Below, one piece after another: positions 8,452 to 17,557 of a stretch of 64,000 bases of DNA; the stretch's first letter is position 1, and each line of letters starts with the position of its first letter. The position numbers were made by a program, and so were the translations under genes. This DNA comes from Agathobacter sp. GTDB taxonomy: Bacteria > Bacillota > Clostridia > Lachnospirales > Lachnospiraceae. The notes below the pieces were generated by a model that was not told where the DNA came from, did no database searches, and was given only the letters and a program-made list of their open reading frames with translations. The stretch covers positions 47,520-111,519 of the forward strand of contig JALEKN010000005.1 in the NCBI GenBank assembly GCA_022769125.1, in the 5' to 3' direction.

Positions 8452-8495
8452 CTCCTTTAGTTTTGTTTTTCGTCAGGAAGGTCTCGAACTGACGT
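8452..8495 (-). promoter_or_regulatory. Probable preQ1-I riboswitch of queT
   Basis: The minus strand reads a 6-bp stem CGTCAG/CTGACG closing a 12-base loop that begins TTCGAGACC, then an A-rich tail AAAAACAAAACTAAAGGAG. Stem, C-rich loop and A-rich tail ending in CTAA match the preQ1-I H-type pseudoknot plan, and the pseudoknot partner CTAA runs into the AAGGAG ribosome site. This fits preQ1-dependent blocking of translation initiation. The loop is not identical to the Bacillus version, so the class assignment is an inference from shape and the downstream gene. Confidence 0.62.
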
Positions 8496-8673
8496 AAATA
8501 TATTCGCAAAAGCAGACACTTTCACGATTTTGCTAGTATATCAAAGATACTAATAAAAATCAAGATTGCTGCTCTAAACCGAGGAAACAATATTCATAAT
8601 TGCGTCCTCATTCTGTCTGAATAAAACGAACAGAACTGGAAATCCTTTCATTATCACATATTTGGAGGATGCC

Positions 8674-9450
8674 ATGTCAACCTATAAAGTCGAGATCTGC
8701 GGTGTCAATACTGCAAAATTGCCAATCTTAAAGGAATCAGAAAAAGAGGAATTATTCAAGCAGATAAAAGCAGGGGATGAAGCTGCAAGAGAAACATACA
8801 TCAAAGGGAATCTGCGTCTTGTCCTTTCTGTCATCAAGCGCTTCTCCGGTCACAATGAAAATGTAGATGATCTTTTTCAGATTGGCGTGATTGGTCTGAT
8901 CAAGTCAATTGACAATTTTGATCCGAACCTCGGTGTCAAATTCTCAACATACGCCGTTCCTATGATCATCGGGGAGGTTCGCCGTTATCTCCGCGACAAC
9001 AGTTCCTACCGCATTCCACGCTCACTCCGTGACACCGCCTACAAGGCAATCCATACCCGTGAACTGCTCTCCCGCACGATGCTCAGTGAACCGACACTCG
9101 ATGATATTTCACGCGAAAGCGGTCTTTCCAAGGAAGATATCGTGTATGCCCTTGATGCCATCCAGACACCGTTGTCACTGTTTGACCCTGTCTATACAGA
9201 TGGTGGAGACACCCTCTATGTCATGGATCAGATTTCCGACAAAAAGAGTAAGGAGGAAAAGTGGGTGGAGGATATCGCATTGTCCGAAGCGCTAAAGCGG
9301 CTGAATGAACGTGATGAGCAAATCATCAAACTCCGCTTTTTCGAGGGGAAGACGCAGATCGAAGTAGCAGAAGAAATCCATATTTCACAGGCACAGGTCT
9401 CTCGATTGGAGAAAAACGCGCTAAAAAGCATGCGCGGATATCTAAAGTAA
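8674..9450 (+). CDS. sigG: RNA polymerase sporulation sigma factor SigG
   Basis: SigG directs late forespore transcription. The 258-residue protein starts MSTYKVEICGVNTAKLPILK, the typical SigG N terminus. Region 2 reads GNLRLVLSVIKRF to VKFSTYAVPMIIGEVRRYLR; region 3 follows; region 4 ends ERDEQIIKLRFFEGKTQIEV then EEIHISQAQVSRLEKNALK. I chose ATG 8674 with GGAGG 5 bases before it; the frame is open from TTG 8662, but that overlaps the ribosome site. GAACA-16-CATTATC upstream (about 8628-8655) loosely resembles a SigF/SigG promoter, as expected for autoregulation, but is weak. It is the only plus-strand gene in this part of the window. Confidence 0.93.
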   Translation: MSTYKVEICGVNTAKLPILKESEKEELFKQIKAGDEAARETYIKGNLRLVLSVIKRFSGHNENVDDLFQIGVIGLIKSIDNFDPNLGVKFSTYAVPMIIGEVRRYLRDNSSYRIPRSLRDTAYKAIHTRELLSRTMLSEPTLDDISRESGLSKEDIVYALDAIQTPLSLFDPVYTDGGDTLYVMDQISDKKSKEEKWVEDIALSEALKRLNERDEQIIKLRFFEGKTQIEVAEEIHISQAQVSRLEKNALKSMRGYLK

Positions 9451-9477
9451 AAAAGAGGACCCAAAGGCCCTCTTTTT
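9451..9477. terminator. Bidirectional terminator between sigG and the chemoreceptor gene
   Basis: AAAGAGG/CCTCTTT arms enclose a shorter ACC/GGC inner pair, with an A-run on one side and a T-run on the other. It sits between convergent sigG (plus) and the chemoreceptor pseudogene (minus), so it can serve both. Confidence 0.75.
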
Positions 9478-9485
9478 AGTAGTTA

Positions 9486-11167
9486 TCAATATTTAAAGAA
9501 CTTCATCGCCTCTTCAAGCATTTGAGCCTGCCCCTGCACCTCGGTTGCCTGCTGGGCAACAATATTGATCGTTGCTGTCAGTTCCTCAATAGAAGCAGTC
9601 GTCTCCTGTGTGCTTGCCGCATTTTGCTGTGAAATAGCACTTAAGCTTGAAATAATATCAATTACGCTGGTTCTGGAAGCATCACAATCCTTCGCCTGTC
9701 CATCTACCATATTGCTCTGATTTCTTGTATTCTGAATACCCTCACTCACATTTGCAAATTCAGTCTGCGTACTCTTTAAGTTCTCCTGCTGTTCCTGCAA
9801 ATGTTTCTTTACTTCATCCATCTTTTCGATGGAGCGCTTGGAATCCGCAACAAGTGTGGCAAGAATATCTTCAATCTGTTTTGCCGAATTATTGGACTGA
9901 TCAGCAAGCGAAGAAATCTCATTTGCTACAACTGCAAATCCTCTTCCTGCGTCTCCGGCTCTTGCAGCCTCGATGGAAGCGTTCAGTGCCAAAAGATTCG
10001 TCTGGCTTGCGATCTCCGTAATCAGATTAACTGCTGTTGCGATCTTAGCAACTGATTGGTCGGTTGCATCTACATTCTGGGCAACCACATCGATTGCCTC
10101 CGTTGTTCTCGCATTGGATTCATCAAGTGCTGCAACGATATCCATCGCTTTCCTTCCTGCTGTATCCATATTGCTTGCGACATTATCAAGATCACCGATT
10201 CCACCAACGATTCCCTCAATCTTTTCCCCCATATCTGTAACCTTCTCAGTCGCATTTTCAATATCAGATGCCATAGAGACAGCACCTTTTGACATTTCCT
10301 CCACTACATGTGAAATATCTTCTGCATTCATGGATGTCCGGTTTGCAATAGACTGAAGCGAGGTTCCACTCTCCAGAAGTTCTCCCGATGCTTTCTGGAC
10401 TGTCTCTGCAATATTCTGCAACGCTGTGGAAAGCTTAAGCCTTGACTGAATGATAGAGTCAATCTCCCTGATTGATGATTTTGCAGTCTTCCATGCCTTA
10501 ATTCACCATCTGCAAGGAGCTTAAGGTTCTTATCGATAATGAAAAGAGGCTCTTTGATCTTACGTGCTACAATAACAATTACTACAGCACACAAAATCAG
10601 CAAAACAGCGGTACCGATAACAATGCTGCGCAGGGAATCTGATATTTCCTGCTCAACGACTGCGGTTTCCTTTCCCGCAAACGCCATTCCAAGCACATTG
10701 CCGGATTCGTCCATCAACGGATCATATACAACGTAATATGTGTTGCCATTAATAACAACATTATCCGCAGTATATATGTTGCCTGCGGAAACCTTCGCCC
10801 ATATATCCGGATTTGCTGTCGTTCCTTCACTTCTTCCCGTAGGGTTGCTGGAATCCGGGATTGAAGACATGTACCGCACATCCCCGATAAAGACGGTAAG
10901 CTGAATTCCCTTATCGAGAAAACTATCCACATAATCATGTTCATAGGTCGGCATATGATCTTCGTTATTTCGTATATCCCATTCATAATATTGATTCAAA
11001 GCATCCGCTGAAACCTTTAGCTCACTATATACTGCATCCTGTAAAGAACTTCTCAAAGATGAAACACCGACAAATGCTATCGCAAGTGCTGTAATAATTG
11101 TCGGAATCATACCAACTGACAGCAATGTCCATAACATTGATATCTTTCTTTTCTTCTTTTGTTCCAT
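9486..11167 (-). pseudogene. Methyl-accepting chemotaxis protein, frameshifted
   Basis: The gene encodes a membrane chemoreceptor: N-terminal signal anchor (ISMLWTLLSVGMIPTIITALAI), a Cache-like extracytoplasmic sensor domain (about 35-185, with TYYVVYDPLMDESGNVLGMAF), a second membrane segment (SIVIGTAVLLILCAVVIVIV), HAMP, and the signalling domain with the conserved tip [20 protein letters not shown] followed by [19 protein letters not shown]. The reading frame breaks in the HAMP region near 10500, where KLLADGELR leaves frame and the other frame continues [15 protein letters not shown]. One missing A in GAATTAAGGC would explain it. The start is ATG 11167 with AAAGGCGG upstream. It is either a genuine broken gene or a one-base sequencing error; about 560 residues if intact. 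Confidence 0.85.
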
Positions 11168-11317
11168 TTTTATAATCCGCCTTTCTGCGAAAGGCTCCAA
11201 TGCGCCATGAAACGTCTTGTCAAACTTTCGCTTTTCTAATCTATCTTCCTTCTGATATTATTCATCTATAAGACTGACACACTACAGAACACGTGGAGGT
11301 GAGTGGCGGGGCTGTAT

Positions 11318-11460
11318 AACGATGACCTCGCATTTTTATATGTTGTCGGTCATCCGTTAAGGCATCAATGAATGGCGCATAACGTAGCCCGTAAACTTAT
11401 CTCTTCCAAAGTCGACTCGATTTTGCCGGATGACCAGTCACTGTCAGTTTTATAACTATA
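11318..11460 (+). ncRNA. Candidate IS110 bridge RNA region
   Basis: Between the left end and the transposase start the sequence can form a 9-bp stem, GGTCATCCG (11348-11356) with CGGATGACC (11427-11435), enclosing a 70-base variable loop. A competing partner GATGACC (11321-11327) can pair with the same GGTCATC. The placement, length and large internal loop are what is expected of a bridge RNA with target- and donor-binding loops. I could not identify the guide nucleotides, so this is an inference from position and fold. Confidence 0.5.
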
Positions 11461-11481
11461 AATCTTCTGGAGGTATTTTTA

Positions 11482-12741
11482 TTGTCATTTAAAATTCTCA
11501 AAAATAACTGTTGTGGACTTGATATCCACAAAACATGGATCTATGCCTGTATCGGCATAACAGATTCCTTTAAGCGTACGGAGTATAAAGAAGCTCGCTT
11601 CTCTTCCTTTTCAAAAGGTCTACAGGAGCTGTGTGACTGGCTTTCTAAATATAACTGTACGGATGTTTGCATGGAATCTACCGGCAAGTACTGGATCCCT
11701 GTTTTTAATGTTCTGGAGAAGAATAACATCTGGGTTACTCTTTCCCATCCCAAATATACCAAGCCTCAAAAAGGCAACAAGACCGATCGCAAAGATGCCA
11801 AGTGAATCTGTGATTTATACATGTGTGGAATGGTTAAACCTTCCTTTATCCCTCCTGCAGATATCCGCGAATTAAGAGATTTAGTAAGATACCGTTTCAA
11901 ACTCACTTGTATGATTACTGGTGAGAAGAATCGTGCTCATAACTGTCTTACTGTTTCTAACTTAAAACTAGACGATGTCTTTTCAGATATATTTGGTAAA
12001 TCTTCCCGTTCTATTACAGAACAGATTTTACAACACCCTGGGGAAACATTTGATGTATCACCTTTTGTGGATAGCAGATGTAAAGCTCCTATTGAAGAAA
12101 TACAGGCTGCTGTTGATGGTGCCATATCCAAAGAACAGGCTGTAAAGCTTAGACAATGTTTAAATCACATCGATGAATTAGAAATGCACAAATCAGAAAT
12201 AGAACGGGAAATCTTTCGTCTCAGTGATAAGTATGAAAGCGTTCTCAACCTTATACGAACCGTACCTGGATTCGATAAGACCCCAATGACTGCTATTCAG
12301 GTGCTTTCTGAAATCGGAGGTGATATGTCTGTCTTCCCCACAGCTAAAAACCTCGTATCATGGGCTGGATGTTGTCCTCGTAATGATCAGAGCAATCATA
12401 AAATCAAATCCACTAGGATTTCCCGTGCTGGTTCCTATTTTAAACCAGTTTTTGTGCAAGTTGCAAATGCTTTAATCAAATCTAAGAAACATCCTGAAAT
12501 TACAACCCGTTATCGACGTATCAAAGCACGCCGTGGTCATAAGAAAGCTATTATTGCCATCTGTCGTATGATCCTGACCGCTATCTGGCACATACTTACA
12601 GATCTGAAGCCATATACTTCTGATGGTTTTCTTGAAGCTCGTTCTGTGAATAAAGAAAAAGTTTTAACTACTTCACAGGCACTTAATCTGCTTAAACAAC
12701 GAGGCTACATTATTAAAGATGATGTTGTTTCTGTTACCTGA
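11482..12741 (+). pseudogene. IS110-family transposase with in-frame TGA
   Basis: The frame opens at TTG 11482, 8 bases after GGAGG. The N-terminal RuvC-like DEDD domain shows GLDIHKTW (first Asp), CMESTGKYW (Glu) and TDRKDAK. The C-terminal Tnp domain shows RTVPGFDKTPMTAIQVLSEI, SWAGCCPRNDQSNHKIKS and FKPVFVQVANALIKSKKHPE, with the family serine region. After DAK a TGA at 11803 replaces what is normally a Trp (DAKWI), and the same frame then continues ICDLYMCGMVKPSFIPPADI to 12741. This is a single nonsense change, not a frameshift. The full length would be about 419 residues. Most likely inactive unless the stop is read through. Confidence 0.88.
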
Positions 12742-12949
12742 TTAGGTGTTGCGTATATATTCAATTTTTATAACCGGCTGTTTAGGCGGTTTATTTGCTA
12801 TGCCCTTTATTTCTTGGTTGTCTTCTACTTATTTGTTTCAAACTTGTTTCCCCCTCATTGAACAATATAATAAGATGTATATATTTTAGCATTGTCCAAA
12901 ATATTGCGCAAGTTGCACACTTGGAAAATAGCAGCCAATCGACAATTTT

Positions 12950-14270
12950 TTAATAGTTGTACCGCTTTTTGTACACAAGCATAAATATGAGTGAAATAAC
13001 AACACCGATTGCCTCACTGACTACCATTGTGTACCACACACCATCCAATTCAAAGAATATCGGAAGCACGATGATGCATACAATCGGAAGCACAAGCGCA
13101 CGGATAAAAGAAATCGCCGCGGATACCACTCCGTTGTTTAATGCAGTAAACAACGAAGATGCATACATGCTGAACCACATGACAAGGAATGAGATTGAGC
13201 AGATCTGAAATGCCCGCGTCGTCACAACAAGAAGCTCGGCATCATATCCGACAAAGATCGATGCGATCGGTTTTGCAAAACGAATTGCGATCGTTGTCAG
13301 CACGATTGCAGCACAGCTTAAGAGGATCATGCTGCGCTTCCGCACGTTTTTCATCTCCGCATGATTCTATGCCCCGTAATGATACCCCATGATCGGGGAG
13401 CTTCCAGTTGAATAACCAATATATACACCTATGAAGATAAACGCCGCGTACATGACCACTCCATATGCTGCAACACCGTCCTCACCTGCATAGTGCATAA
13501 GCTGCCTGTTATAGAGAATTCCGGTGATTGACGCTGAAACGCTCGTCATCATCTCCGATGCCCCGTTTACACAGGCCTTCAGCATTGGCGTAATCTCCAG
13601 ACGGGTCTTCGTAAAGCGAAGCTGAGATGTATTTCTCTTGCTTATAAACCATACAAGCGGAACCACCGCACCAACGGTCTGGCTGAGTCCCGTTGCAAGC
13701 GCTGCTCCTAAAATTCCCATCTCAAATACCGCCATAAACAGGAAATCCAGCACCATGTTCGTACATCCGGCAAGCACCGTAACGATCAGTCCGAGTCTTG
13801 GCTTCTCCGCCACGATCAGGTAGCTTTGGAATCCGTATTGCGGCAAAAATGCCGTGTTGAATATAAGACAGGTCGCACCATAGATCATGCACTCCCCCAT
13901 CAGGTTTTCATTTGCGCCAAATACCAATGCCATCGGGTGCAAAAATATGATACCGATCACAGAGAAAAAGACACCCGCACCGATCATAAGCGATACCATC
14001 ATTGTAAAATATCTTCTCGCCCTCACCAAGCGTCACGGCAACAAGTGCGCTGCCTCCCACTCCGAACATCGCTCCGACTCCGCCTAAGATCTGAAGATAC
14101 GGATAGATCAGGTTGACCGACGCAAATGCCGTTTTTCCTACATAATTCGATACAAAAAAGCCGTCCACCACGCCATAGATGGATGTAAAGATCATCATCG
14201 CGATCGATGGCAATGTAAACCGCAACAGCCGACGGTAGGTAAAGTGGTCGGAAAGTTGAATCTTATTCAT
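12950..14270 (-). pseudogene. MATE family efflux transporter, frameshifted and with in-frame TAG
   Basis: Three pieces together make a MATE (multi-antimicrobial extrusion) transporter of about 440 residues. Piece 1, from ATG 14270, begins MNKIQLSDHFTYRRLLRFTL and runs to VAVTLGEGEK, where the frame is lost near 14015. Piece 2 continues ARRYFTMMVSLMIGAGVFF in another frame, apparently after a small deletion. It ends at YGA-stop at 13367, where TAG replaces the usual Gln (YGAQNHAE), and the same frame resumes NHAEMKNVRKRSMILL to 12950. Two independent lesions argue for real decay rather than a sequencing slip. It lies 46 bp downstream of marR and was probably its regulated partner. Confidence 0.86.
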
Positions 14271-14316
14271 AAATAAATACCTCTTTCTAAAAATTTGCTT
14301 TATATATTCCCTGATC

Positions 14317-14748
14317 TTAATGTAATTCCATTTTCAGATATCCGGTAATCCGCGATGTCAGCTCCAAATATGTACTCCTCTCTTCTTCCGTCAATTTGCC
14401 ATAAGCCCGGGCTTCTGCCGCTTTAAGAAGATCCGTTGTTCCTGCCACAAGTGCCTGTCCTTTCTTCGTCAGAAGAACCCTCTTTTCATTGCGCGTTCCG
14501 GGTATTGCCTCTAAATATACACATTCCTTTTGTACGAGCTGATTGATTGCGGTGTTGATTGTCTGCTTTGCACAGCAGCATTCACGGCAAAGCGCCTGCT
14601 GTGTATAACTTGCACCCCCATCCGATACCAGATAAATGATCCACATTGCCGAATCCGATAGTCCGTATCGCACCGCTGCACTGTGATAGACCGCCTCCTG
14701 CTCCTTGCGCTGCTGTTCGATCTGGTCAATAAAATCTCTGACTTCCAT
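14317..14748 (-). CDS. MarR family transcriptional regulator
   Basis: This 143-residue winged-helix repressor-like protein has helices leading into LSDSAMWIIYLVSDGGASYT, a recognition-helix region QQALCRECCCAKQTINTAIN, and a wing with GTRNEKRVLLTKKGQAL; a C-terminal helix closes the dimerisation domain. The unusual CRECCCAK cysteine run lies at the start of the DNA-binding helix. It is the first gene of a unit that continues into the (now broken) MATE transporter. Two copies of a perfect palindrome in its promoter (14841-14854 and 14870-14883) suggest it represses itself and the transporter. Confidence 0.86.
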   Translation of the reverse strand: MEVRDFIDQIEQQRKEQEAVYHSAAVRYGLSDSAMWIIYLVSDGGASYTQQALCRECCCAKQTINTAINQLVQKECVYLEAIPGTRNEKRVLLTKKGQALVAGTTDLLKAAEARAYGKLTEEERSTYLELTSRITGYLKMELH

Positions 14749-14840
14749 AGTTTTTCCCTCATGCTATCTATATATCCATATTCGTTTCCTAAACGTAAAA
14801 CAAAGAGGCACATAATGCCTCTTTGCGTATTCACGCGAGA

Positions 14841-14892
14841 GTCCGAACTCGGACACTCGCCGTAGTATAGTCCGAACTCGGACACTTGTCAA
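14841..14892 (-). promoter_or_regulatory. marR promoter with two palindromic operators
   Basis: On the minus strand TTGACA (14887-14892) and TATACT (14864-14869) are 17 bp apart, a near-consensus SigA promoter. The palindrome GTCCGA-NN-TCGGAC occupies 14870-14883, filling most of the spacer. An identical copy lies at 14841-14854, just after the expected start point, 29 bp away centre to centre. Binding there would block polymerase, so autorepression by the adjacent MarR protein is the natural reading. Confidence 0.85.
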
Positions 14893-14917
14893 GCAGGAGT
14901 TTTCACTTTCCTTTTTC

Positions 14918-15742
14918 TCACAATTCTATCGCTTTATGCTGCTCGTTCAAAATACAGTCCTTCCAGCGATCGAGTGCCTGATTGAGCAGATTCATATCCA
15001 TATATTCTTCAAGCACCAGCTCTTTTTTCTGTGCCAGCGCCGACAAGTATTGCCCTTGAATGATTTCAAACAGGTGTGTCAGGTCTTTTTCCTGCGTCAG
15101 CTTCAACACAGCAATATTATCGAGCAGAATTGCGCGGAATACCGTCTCCTTGCTTTCCTGCTGAAAACGAACATCCATAGCGTGTTTGCAGATGTGATTT
15201 ACCCTTTCTTTCATATTTGCTAATGCGTCAAGTGTCTCCTCGTAGCGCACTCCAAGGAAAACTTCCTTTTTCTCACACGGCACCACTTTTGCAATAGGAA
15301 TTATTTCCCGATCCATCAAGTTCAAAAATTCCGCCTCTGTCCACCGGAAGGAATCCGGTTCAGCAGAATCTTTTCTCCTATTATTCAAAAACACAAGTGT
15401 GCCATTCTGCGCTCCCACATAAATGATCGCGTGGCGTGACGCAGCCGGGTTCACCTTTACGCCGATCATGCACGGTTCATTCTCTTTTAGAAAGCTAATC
15501 ACCTGTTCTCTATTTAAAAGTGTCTCCTGCATTTCAAATCCAAGTGGGTTCAGATAAAGATCAAACCATTTCCTGGTCTGCAGCATCGGTCCTGCCTGAT
15601 AACCGTCTTTCGTCTTTTCCATCATATATGGCAGATGCATACCGAGTGCGATCTGATCTGCCTCTGCATCAACCCCATACTGTTCCAGAAGATTTGCGAC
15701 TCCCGCAAAACTGCATGAGTTTTGGAAGCTCATATACTTCAT
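14918..15742 (-). CDS. Papain-fold/C39-like cysteine peptidase-related protein
   Basis: I do not recognise a named family with certainty. The 274-residue protein starts MKYMSFQNSCSFAGVANLLE: a Cys within an N-terminal helix followed by ANLL, as in C39-like and BtrH-like papain folds. A candidate His lies in SRHAIIYVGAQNGTLVFLNN, followed by an Asn pair that could complete a Cys-His-Asn triad. The second half (about 160-274) is helical with no visible motif. There is no signal peptide, so it is probably cytosolic, acting as a peptidase or an acyl-transfer enzyme. It lies between marR and sigE on the same strand, with a TAAAAT -10-like box upstream. Confidence 0.6.
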   Translation of the reverse strand: MKYMSFQNSCSFAGVANLLEQYGVDAEADQIALGMHLPYMMEKTKDGYQAGPMLQTRKWFDLYLNPLGFEMQETLLNREQVISFLKENEPCMIGVKVNPAASRHAIIYVGAQNGTLVFLNNRRKDSAEPDSFRWTEAEFLNLMDREIIPIAKVVPCEKKEVFLGVRYEETLDALANMKERVNHICKHAMDVRFQQESKETVFRAILLDNIAVLKLTQEKDLTHLFEIIQGQYLSALAQKKELVLEEYMDMNLLNQALDRWKDCILNEQHKAIEL

Positions 15743-15822
15743 GCTTTTCTGCCCTCCATAAACTTACCACTGTGCATATTTTAGCATAACCCCATAGTTT
15801 TTTAAAGGCATAAAACACCAAT

Positions 15823-15855
15823 CGCCCGCCCCTCTCCAACGAAAAGGGCAGGCGA
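15823..15855 (-). terminator. Possible sigE terminator
   Basis: On the minus strand CGCCTGCCC pairs with GGGGCGGGCG around a TTTTCGTTGGAGA loop just after the sigE stop. The U-run after it is poor, so it may be only an mRNA-stabilising hairpin. Confidence 0.45.
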
Positions 15856-15874
15856 AATACTTCATGCGTTCTCT

Positions 15875-16627
15875 TTATTCATATTTGAGGATCTCTTTTT
15901 TTAGCCGTACCATGATTTTCTTCTCCAGCCGCGAAATATAAGATTGCGAGATTCCAAGGACATCCGCCACCTCCTTCTGCGTCATCTCCTTATTATTCCT
16001 GCGGTTGATTCCAAAGCGCAGCTCAATGATCTGGCGCTCCCTTCCGTTTAGCTTGCTTACGGCTTTCCGAAGCAGCTTCAGCTCCGCCTCGTTCTCCATA
16101 TCGCGGTAGATGATATCCTCGTCCGTTCCAAGAATATCCGAAAGCAGCAGTTCATTGCCATCCCAATCCACATTGAGTGGCTCGTCGATCGACACCTCAA
16201 GCTTTGTCTTATTGGTTCTGCGCAGATACATAAGAATTTCATTCTCAATGCAGCGGGATGCGTATGTAGCAAGCTTGATCTTCTTATCCGGGTTAAAGGT
16301 GTTGATTCCCTTGATCAGTCCGATCGAGCCGATGGAGATCAGATCTTCCACACAGATTCCCGTGTTTTCAAACTTCTTGGCAAGATACACCACCAGCCGC
16401 AGATTATGAGCAATTAAGAGATTTCTTGCTTCCTCCCTGCTCATGCCCGCAAGCATATTACACTCCGGTTCCTCCGACAATGCATACAGACACCTCTGTT
16501 CCTCCTCCGCCAGAAGCGGCGGCGGCAGTACCTCCGAACCTCCGATGTAAAATACCTCCGGTTGATCCTGCCATCTTCTTTTCAGCTTCAGTATCCACTG
16601 CCGGATTTTTTTTGCCCATTGCTTCAT
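15875..16627 (-). CDS. sigE: RNA polymerase sporulation sigma factor SigE
   Basis: SigE is the early mother-cell sigma factor, made as an inactive precursor. The 250-residue protein has a basic amphipathic N-terminal pro-region ([19 protein letters not shown]), then [15 protein letters not shown], the typical cleavage/mature-start area. Region 2 includes [20 protein letters not shown] and [20 protein letters not shown]; region 4 includes [13 protein letters not shown] and [14 protein letters not shown]. The ATG at 16627 overlaps the spoIIGA stop (ATGA), so sigma factor and its processing protease are translationally coupled. Confidence 0.95.
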   Translation of the reverse strand: MKQWAKKIRQWILKLKRRWQDQPEVFYIGGSEVLPPPLLAEEEQRCLYALSEEPECNMLAGMSREEARNLLIAHNLRLVVYLAKKFENTGICVEDLISIGSIGLIKGINTFNPDKKIKLATYASRCIENEILMYLRRTNKTKLEVSIDEPLNVDWDGNELLLSDILGTDEDIIYRDMENEAELKLLRKAVSKLNGRERQIIELRFGINRRNNKEMTQKEVADVLGISQSYISRLEKKIMVRLKKEILKYE

Positions 16628-17424
16628 ACCATTACCCCTTCCACATTTAAAATTACCTGATACGGCTTGTTCTCCAGCAGCTGTCTTCCCGCACAGGCAA
16701 CAACCGCTTTCGTATCTTGTGCTTTCCCATGTTTTTCTAACGTATATAAAGCATCGATCTCATATAACGGAAGGATTCCATCACTGTTTCCCAATGAGCA
16801 ATAGGAAGCAATTCCCGCAAAATCCCGGGCAGAGATTCTTAGTTCCTTGAATAATTTTGCATCCACAATATGTACCGGTCGGTTGCCAATCGCTGTATGC
16901 AGATGATTGCCCGTATCCCACAAGGCGGTACATTCGATTCTCTGTCCATTGTGTTCAAGTACAACTGCACAGAGCTGTTCCCTCTTCTGCATCGCCTGTT
17001 TTGCAAACAGGACACCCCTGCGCAGCGCAAACGCACACAGGATTCCGATCCAGACCGGAATCTGCGAAATATGAAACAGATTCTGCACCGCTGTGACTGT
17101 TCCTCCGAGTCCAAGCGCGATCACATACCCTAAGATCAGACGCCGCAGCCAGGCACATGGGTTGCTTTTTCCAAACATCACTGCGAGCATTCCGGGAATA
17201 ATCACCAGAAGTGACACTCCAAAATATATTGCATAACTTTCCGTTCCTAGTAATATTCCAAGCTGTAAGATTCCTGCGGCAAAGCTCGTAGCAGCCAGCC
17301 GAATTGCTGACCGCCAACTTCCGGTGCTCCCAGTTACCATCGTAAGTTCCTTGACCATCCATAAGATGCATGCATTCATCAGACAGTTCTGTATCAGAAA
17401 CACATCCACATAAAAGACATAAAT
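16624..17424 (-). CDS. spoIIGA: Sigma-E processing peptidase SpoIIGA
   Basis: SpoIIGA is the membrane aspartic protease that cleaves pro-SigE at the septum. Five or so N-terminal membrane segments are followed by a C-terminal protease domain containing [12 protein letters not shown], the single Asp-Thr-Gly active-site motif that acts as a dimer. The open frame with a usual start begins at GTG 17409, but the AAAGGGGG ribosome site (17433-17440) is 23 bases away. The family N terminus ([17 protein letters not shown] here) extends five to six codons further, so the likely start is a rare ATT (17424) or ATC (17427). It precedes sigE with a 4-bp overlap. Confidence 0.9.
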   Translation of the reverse strand: MYVFYVDVFLIQNCLMNACILWMVKELTMVTGSTGSWRSAIRLAATSFAAGILQLGILLGTESYAIYFGVSLLVIIPGMLAVMFGKSNPCAWLRRLILGYVIALGLGGTVTAVQNLFHISQIPVWIGILCAFALRRGVLFAKQAMQKREQLCAVVLEHNGQRIECTALWDTGNHLHTAIGNRPVHIVDAKLFKELRISARDFAGIASYCSLGNSDGILPLYEIDALYTLEKHGKAQDTKAVVACAGRQLLENKPYQVILNVEGVMV

Positions 17425-17485
17425 GATCTTATCCCCCTTTCCCTTCTCTTGTCTTCTTATGTTTGCATCACTAATTCAATCATAC

Positions 17486-17524
17486 AAAAAGCCAGCTTTG
17501 ATTTTTATCAAAAGCTGGCTTTTT
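17486..17524 (-). terminator. ftsZ terminator
   Basis: AAAAAGCCAGCTTT and AAAGCTGGCTTTTT arms form a 14-bp stem with an 11-base loop and a T-run on either strand. It lies between the ftsZ stop and the spoIIGA leader. Confidence 0.85.
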
Positions 17525-17557
17525 AAACTCATAAATTATCAAATTATTTCGACACGA

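Larger units (their letters stand above)
11290..12790 (+). mobile_element. IS110-family insertion sequence (ends approximate)
   Basis: The element consists of a roughly 190-bp structured non-coding left end, the interrupted transposase frame 11482-12741, and a short right end. IS110 elements have no clear terminal inverted repeats, so the outer ends cannot be fixed by eye; both coordinates are estimates. It sits between the chemoreceptor pseudogene and the MATE pseudogene. IS110-family recombinases are known to be guided by a bridge RNA encoded in a non-coding end. Confidence 0.7.

Noticed and set aside
14511..14885. Long minus-strand frame covering the marR promoter
   Set aside because: It spans the promoter and operators and overlaps marR in another frame; it is a chance frame.
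17440..17485. Spo0A-type promoter for spoIIGA
   Set aside because: No convincing 0A box or spaced -35/-10 pair could be found in the short leader.
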